NCBI GenBank assembly: GCA_964370855.1
Contig: CAYJMF010000002.1
Coordinates: 124,001-188,000, forward strand
Reading direction: 5' to 3'
Source: JAKLKS01 sp964370855
GTDB taxonomy: Bacteria > Planctomycetota > JAJSAM01 > JAKLKS01
Length of the DNA stretch: 64,000 nucleotides
In this document: one piece after another, positions 60,883 to 64,000 of the stretch
How the letters are laid out: every line of letters starts with the position of its first letter
How positions within the stretch are numbered: position 1 is the stretch's first letter
Translations under genes and position numbers: made by a program
The notes under the pieces: model-generated
The model's database searches: none
Told to the model about the DNA's origin: nothing
Seen by the model: only the letters and a program-made list of their open reading frames with translations

Positions 60883-61743
60883 GTGCCCGATGCGAAGCCC
60901 GTCGTCGACGCCCACGTCCACGTGCAGCCCTGGGAGATGATGCGTCCCGCCATCCTCGAGAAGATGAAGGCGGGCCGCTCCGACCTCGACCGCATCCGGG
61001 CGATCATGGAGACGCCGAAGGAGTTCCTGAAGTTCATGGACGAGAACGGCATCGAGCGCGCCGTGCTCGTGAACTACGTGAGCGGGATCATGGGCTTCAC
61101 GGAGGCCGTGAACCCCTGGATCGCGAAGTACTGCTCCGAGGCCCCCTCCCGGCTCGTCCCCGTGGGCTCCCTCGACGCGCGCACGAGCCGCGACCCCGAC
61201 GGGGACACGGAGCGGCTCTTCGCCGCGGTCGGGATCCGGGCGCTCAAGATCCACCCCTCCCACCAGCTCATCGCGCCCAACGGGCACGCCGACGGCACGG
61301 TGCCGGCGCTCCAGCAGATCTACGAGGTGGCGGAGAAGATGGGCCGCCCGGTGATGTTCCACACCGGCACGAGCATCTTCCAGGGGGCCCGCAACAAGTT
61401 CTCCGACCCGATGCTGGTGGAGGACGTGGCCATCGACTTCCCGAAGCTGAAGATCGTGCTCTGCCACGCGGGACGCCCGCTCTGGATGAACGAGGCGGTG
61501 TTCCTCACGCGCCGCTTCCACAACGTGTTCCTCGATCTCTCCTCCATCCCCCCGTCGAAGCTCCTCGACTACCTGCCGCGCCTCGAGGAGCTGTCGGGGA
61601 AGTGCCTGTGGGGGACGGACTGGCCGGCGCCGGGGGTCCCCTCCCCCGCGGACAACGTGGCGGCCTTCCGCGCCCTGCCCCTCACGGACGCGGCGAAGGA
61701 CCGGATCCTCCGCGGCAACGCGGAGAAGGTCTTCGGGAAGTAG
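60883..61743 (+). CDS. Amidohydrolase-2 family metal-dependent hydrolase
   Basis: 286 residues from GTG 60883 with GGGAGGATGCC upstream. The TIM-barrel family shows HxH (VDAHVH) near the start, His in VMFHTGTSI and VLCHAGRPLW, and Asp in LWGTDWPAPG. Members include decarboxylases (ACMSD, gamma-resorcylate) and lactonases, so the exact reaction is open. Twenty-eight bases after the dehydrogenase and followed by a ROK kinase. Confidence 0.82.
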   Translation: MPDAKPVVDAHVHVQPWEMMRPAILEKMKAGRSDLDRIRAIMETPKEFLKFMDENGIERAVLVNYVSGIMGFTEAVNPWIAKYCSEAPSRLVPVGSLDARTSRDPDGDTERLFAAVGIRALKIHPSHQLIAPNGHADGTVPALQQIYEVAEKMGRPVMFHTGTSIFQGARNKFSDPMLVEDVAIDFPKLKIVLCHAGRPLWMNEAVFLTRRFHNVFLDLSSIPPSKLLDYLPRLEELSGKCLWGTDWPAPGVPSPADNVAAFRALPLTDAAKDRILRGNAEKVFGK

Positions 61744-61751
61744 CCGGGCCC

Positions 61752-62699
61752 GTGGCCCGCATCGGCGTCGATCTCGGGGGGACGAAGATCGAGGCCGTCG
61801 CCCTCGGCCCCTCCGGGGCCGAGGCATACCGACGGCGCATCCCTACACCGCAGGGGGACTACGAGGGGACGGTCCGCGCCATCGCCGGGCTCGTGGCGGA
61901 GGCGGACCGCGCGCTCGGCGCGCGGGGGAGCGTCGGCGTCGGCATCCCCGGGGTCGCCTCCCGGGCGACGGGGCTCGTCAAGAACGCCAACTCCCGCTGC
62001 CTCATCGGCCGCCCGCTGGAGGCCGACCTCGCCGCCGCCGTCGGGGGGCCCCGGGGCCCCCCCCCCCCCGCCCCCAGCCCCGGGCGCGCCGCCGCGAACT
62101 GCTTCGCGCGCTCCGAGGCGGCGGACGGCGCGGCGGCGGGGGCGCGGGGGGTGTTCGGCGTCATCGCGGGGACGGGGGTCGGGGGCGGCATCGTGGTGGA
62201 CGGGCGGGTGCTCGACGGCGTGAACGGCGTGGCCGGGGAGTGGGGCCACAACCCGCTCCCCTGGGCGGAGGGCGGGGAGGAGATCCCCGGGCCGGAGTGC
62301 TGGTGCGGGCAGCGGGGCTGCATCGAGACCTTCCTCTCGGGGCCGGGCATCCACCGGGACCACGCGGCCCGCGGCGGCGGGGAGATCGAGGCGGCGGAGA
62401 TCGCGCGGCGGGCGGCGGCCGGGGACGGCGCCTGCGCGGCGACCATGGACCGCCACGCCGCGCGGTTCGCCCGCGCGCTGGCCGGCGTGATCAACCTCCT
62501 CGACCCCGACGTCATCGTGCTGGGCGGCGGCGTGTCGAACCTGGCCCACCTCTACGAGGAGATTCCCCGGCTCTGGGAGCGGTGGGTCTTCTCCGACCGC
62601 GTCGACACGCGGCTCGTCCCGCCGAAGCACGGCGACGCCAGCGGCGTCCGCGGCGCCGCCTGGCTGTGGGGCGGGGAGGGCGGGGAGGGGGGGAGGGGG
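61752..62699 (+). CDS. ROK-family sugar kinase, damaged by C-rich tract and gap
   Basis: About 316 residues visible from GTG 61752. ATP-binding GVDLGGTKIEA at the N-terminus, GVIAGTGVGGGIVVDGRVL, the zinc site CWCGQRGCIE, and LGGGVSNL are clear. Near residues 97-115 the expected ANDANCF catalytic segment is replaced by GPRGPPPPAPSPGRAAANCF, encoded by runs of G and C at 62042-62093. This probably reflects sequence error rather than biology. The end runs into the N gap just where the family's C-terminus should be. Confidence 0.8.
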
Positions 62700-62709
62700 N
62701 NNNNNNNNN
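62700..62709. other. 10-N assembly gap
   Basis: Ten Ns flanked by a G-rich run (GGGGGGAGGGGG) on the left and C-rich low-complexity sequence on the right. It interrupts the end of the ROK-kinase gene. The joining length is unknown. Confidence 0.95.
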
Positions 62710-62754
62710 CCGGGGCCCGCGCCGCGCCGCGCCCCCCCCGCCCCCGGGCGGCGA

Positions 62755-62868
62755 AGAGGCAGGGACGTTCCTTACTAACTAACTAACTCCCTCCCCTCCC
62801 TCGTGAATGCCGGGGCTGGTCCACGGAGTTAGTTAGTTAGTTAGTTAGTAAGGAACGTCCCTGCCTCT
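62755..62868. repeat. Inverted repeat with AACT/AGTT tetranucleotide core, family D
   Basis: Left arm 62755-62790 (AGAGGCAGGGACGTTCCTT, then AACT units) and right arm 62825-62868 are reverse complements, differing only in the number of AACT/AGTT units: the right arm has two more (eight bases). The spacer is 34 bases. The outer part reads GGGACGTTCC. It lies between the ROK and DMT genes. Confidence 0.88.
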
Positions 62869-62931
62869 CCCTGCCTCTCCTTTCCTCTCCGCGACCCCGC
62901 ACCTGCCCGGAGTTACACTCCCCGGCTCCCC

Positions 62932-63936
62932 ATGCCCGACCCCGCCCCCGCCGTAGGACCCGGAGAGATCGCCGCCCTCGTCACGTCCGTGCTCTGGGCG
63001 GGGACGGCGCTGCTCTTCGGGGCGGCGGCGCGGCGCATCGGGGCGGACCGGGTGAACCGGATCCGGCTGGCCATGGCCTGCGGGTTCCTCGGCGCCATGG
63101 TGCTCTTCACGGGGGCGGCGGCGCCCCTCCCCGCGGCGCAGATGCTCCTCCTCTTCGCCAGCGGCGTCGTCGGGCTCGCGCTCGGGGACGCGGCCTACTT
63201 CCGCTCCCTGGAGATCCTCGGCGCGCGGCGCGGGTCGCTGCTCATGTCCGTGGCGCCGGTGTTCACGGCGATCCTCATGGTGCCCCTCCTCGGCGAGGGG
63301 ATCGGGGTCGTCGGCATCGCCGGCATGGCCCTCACCCTCGGCGGCGTCGCGTGGGTGCAGGCGGAGCGGGCCGCGGGGAAGGAGGTCGCGGGGTCCGTGG
63401 CGCGGGGGGTGATGTTCGGCGTGCTCGGCGCTCTCGGGCAGGCCGGGGGCTACATCCTCGCAAAGGTCGGCCTCGGCGCGGCGCCAGCGGAGGGGGACCT
63501 CGTCCGCTGGGTCGGCCTCGAGGCGCGCCAGGAGGGGACGGCGGTCCTCGCCGGCGAGCACGTGATCCCGCTCTTCGGGACCCTCCTCCGGATGGTCGCG
63601 GCGCTGGCGTGGGTGACCGTGGCGGCCATGCTGGACCGGAAGCGGAGCCGCGTGCGGGAGGTGATGGCCGACCGGCCGGCCCTCTGGCTGACCCTGGGGG
63701 GGACGGTGTGCGGCCCCTTCCTCGGCGTCTGGCTCAGCCTCGTCGCCGTCAGCCTCGCCAACACCGCCGTCGCGGCCACCATCCTCGCGGCGAGCCCCGT
63801 CTTCGTCATCCCGCTCGTCCGCGCGGTGCACGGGGAGAAGGCGAGTCCCCGCGCGTGGATCGGCGCCCTCGTCGCCATCGGCGGGCTCGCGGTGCTGTCG
63901 TTCCGCGCGTACATCCTCGCGGCGTTGGGGGGGTAG
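62932..63936 (+). CDS. EamA/DMT-family membrane transporter
   Basis: 334 residues with about ten membrane segments in two halves of the drug/metabolite transporter type (GEIAALVTSVLWAGTALLFGAAAR, MLLLFASGVVGLALGDAAYFRSLEI, GIAGMALTLGGVAWVQAE; second half from PALWLTLGGTVCGPFLGVWLSL). A cytoplasmic loop in the middle is longer than usual. Substrate unknown; some relatives export amino acids or metabolites. It is followed by a short palindrome. Confidence 0.83.
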   Translation: MPDPAPAVGPGEIAALVTSVLWAGTALLFGAAARRIGADRVNRIRLAMACGFLGAMVLFTGAAAPLPAAQMLLLFASGVVGLALGDAAYFRSLEILGARRGSLLMSVAPVFTAILMVPLLGEGIGVVGIAGMALTLGGVAWVQAERAAGKEVAGSVARGVMFGVLGALGQAGGYILAKVGLGAAPAEGDLVRWVGLEARQEGTAVLAGEHVIPLFGTLLRMVAALAWVTVAAMLDRKRSRVREVMADRPALWLTLGGTVCGPFLGVWLSLVAVSLANTAVAATILAASPVFVIPLVRAVHGEKASPRAWIGALVAIGGLAVLSFRAYILAALGG

Positions 63937-63940
63937 CGGA

Positions 63941-63977
63941 CGGCGGGAAAAAGGTGCCTGGCACCTTCTTCCCGCCG
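63941..63977. repeat. 18-bp inverted repeat, family E (AAGGTGCC type)
   Basis: Arms 63941-63958 and 63960-63977 (CGGCGGGAAAAAGGTGCC / GGCACCTTCTTCCCGCCG) pair with one mismatch around a single base. It lies five bases past the transporter stop. The AAGGTGCC-GGCACCTT core is reminiscent of common intergenic repeats of some bacteria; it may also act as a terminator. Confidence 0.7.
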
Positions 63978-64000
63978 GGCTACACGGGCATGCGGGGGGC

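Noticed and set aside
1..64000. CRISPR arrays, insertion sequences or prophage
   Set aside because: No evenly spaced direct repeats, transposase, integrase or phage structural genes were recognised. The palindromes are single inverted repeats rather than IS ends.

Overview
The window joins two unrelated high-GC bacterial genomes, probably binned or scaffolded metagenomic sequence. Bases 1 to about 17,497 resemble an actinobacterium, perhaps a Thermoleophilia/Solirubrobacterales-type organism: Thr/Pro/Ala-rich lipoprotein linkers, Pot-type ABC operons, CCG as the favoured proline codon and GGC as the favoured glycine codon. From about 17,650 to the end the style changes to CCC/GGG-rich codons with frequent AGG arginine codons. 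The genes there are typical of a planctomycete-like or other deep-branching Gram-negative lineage: secreted PQQ-propeller, HEAT and carboxypeptidase-regulatory-domain proteins, a Ser/Thr kinase fused to an ATPase and TPRs, an ECF sigma factor with a membrane tail, and an M1 aminopeptidase with HEAT repeats. The join is a G/C homopolymer block at about 17,498-17,580 that truncates a potA gene. Two 10-N gaps (47,634-47,643 and 62,700-62,709) are further scaffolding marks. Lineage names are inference from gene style, not a search.

Region 1 (1-17.5 kb) is an uptake and catabolism island. A minus-strand operon (SDR, MaoC hydratase, DUF35 zinc-ribbon/OB protein, thiolase-like protein) handles an acyl-CoA-type substrate. 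Divergent from it is ureABC, a three-subunit urease homologue that keeps every nickel ligand but has an altered flap and substrate loop and no accessory ureDEFG genes here. Next come a polyamine-type ABC operon (binding protein, two permeases, no ATPase) and a plus-strand operon of four overlapping genes: C45-type acyltransferase/hydrolase, D-2-hydroxyacid dehydrogenase, FAD amine oxidase-like protein and YtcJ-like amidohydrolase. A VapC-type toxin pair and a second polyamine-type operon with a truncated ATPase gene end the region. Together these suggest import and breakdown of a nitrogen-rich small molecule.

Region 2, first part (17.6-34.9 kb): a secreted STN-like protein, HNH endonuclease, ACT-domain malic enzyme, an AT-hook H-NS-like nucleoid protein, the TldD/TldE protease pair, an FAD oxidoreductase, two tandem paralogous winged-helix-like proteins, then an operon of two secreted amidohydrolases (one stripped of metal ligands), an M55 D-aminopeptidase, a membrane-fusion-type protein and a HEAT-like protein. 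HicB/HicA, a coiled-coil lipoprotein and a SUKH-type protein follow.

Region 2, second part (35-64 kb): a 908-residue secreted repeat protein, a ribbon-helix-helix antitoxin with a decayed partner, an ECF sigma factor with membrane tail, a secreted prenyltransferase/squalene-cyclase-fold protein, a decayed tRNA-Asn-like region, B12-dependent ribonucleotide reductase, glyoxalase-fold protein, eIF2B-like isomerase, PPDK regulator, DUF885 peptidase, PQQ propeller, a methyltransferase-glycosyltransferase fusion, M1 aminopeptidase, a kinase/ATPase/TPR regulator coupled to a membrane-anchored repeat protein, a thioesterase, 3-hydroxyacyl-CoA dehydrogenase, amidohydrolase, ROK kinase and a DMT transporter.

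Five long intergenic inverted repeats, several abutting stop codons, occur only in region 2 and look like REP/BIME-type elements. No CRISPR array, rRNA, intact tRNA or recognisable insertion-sequence transposase was seen.
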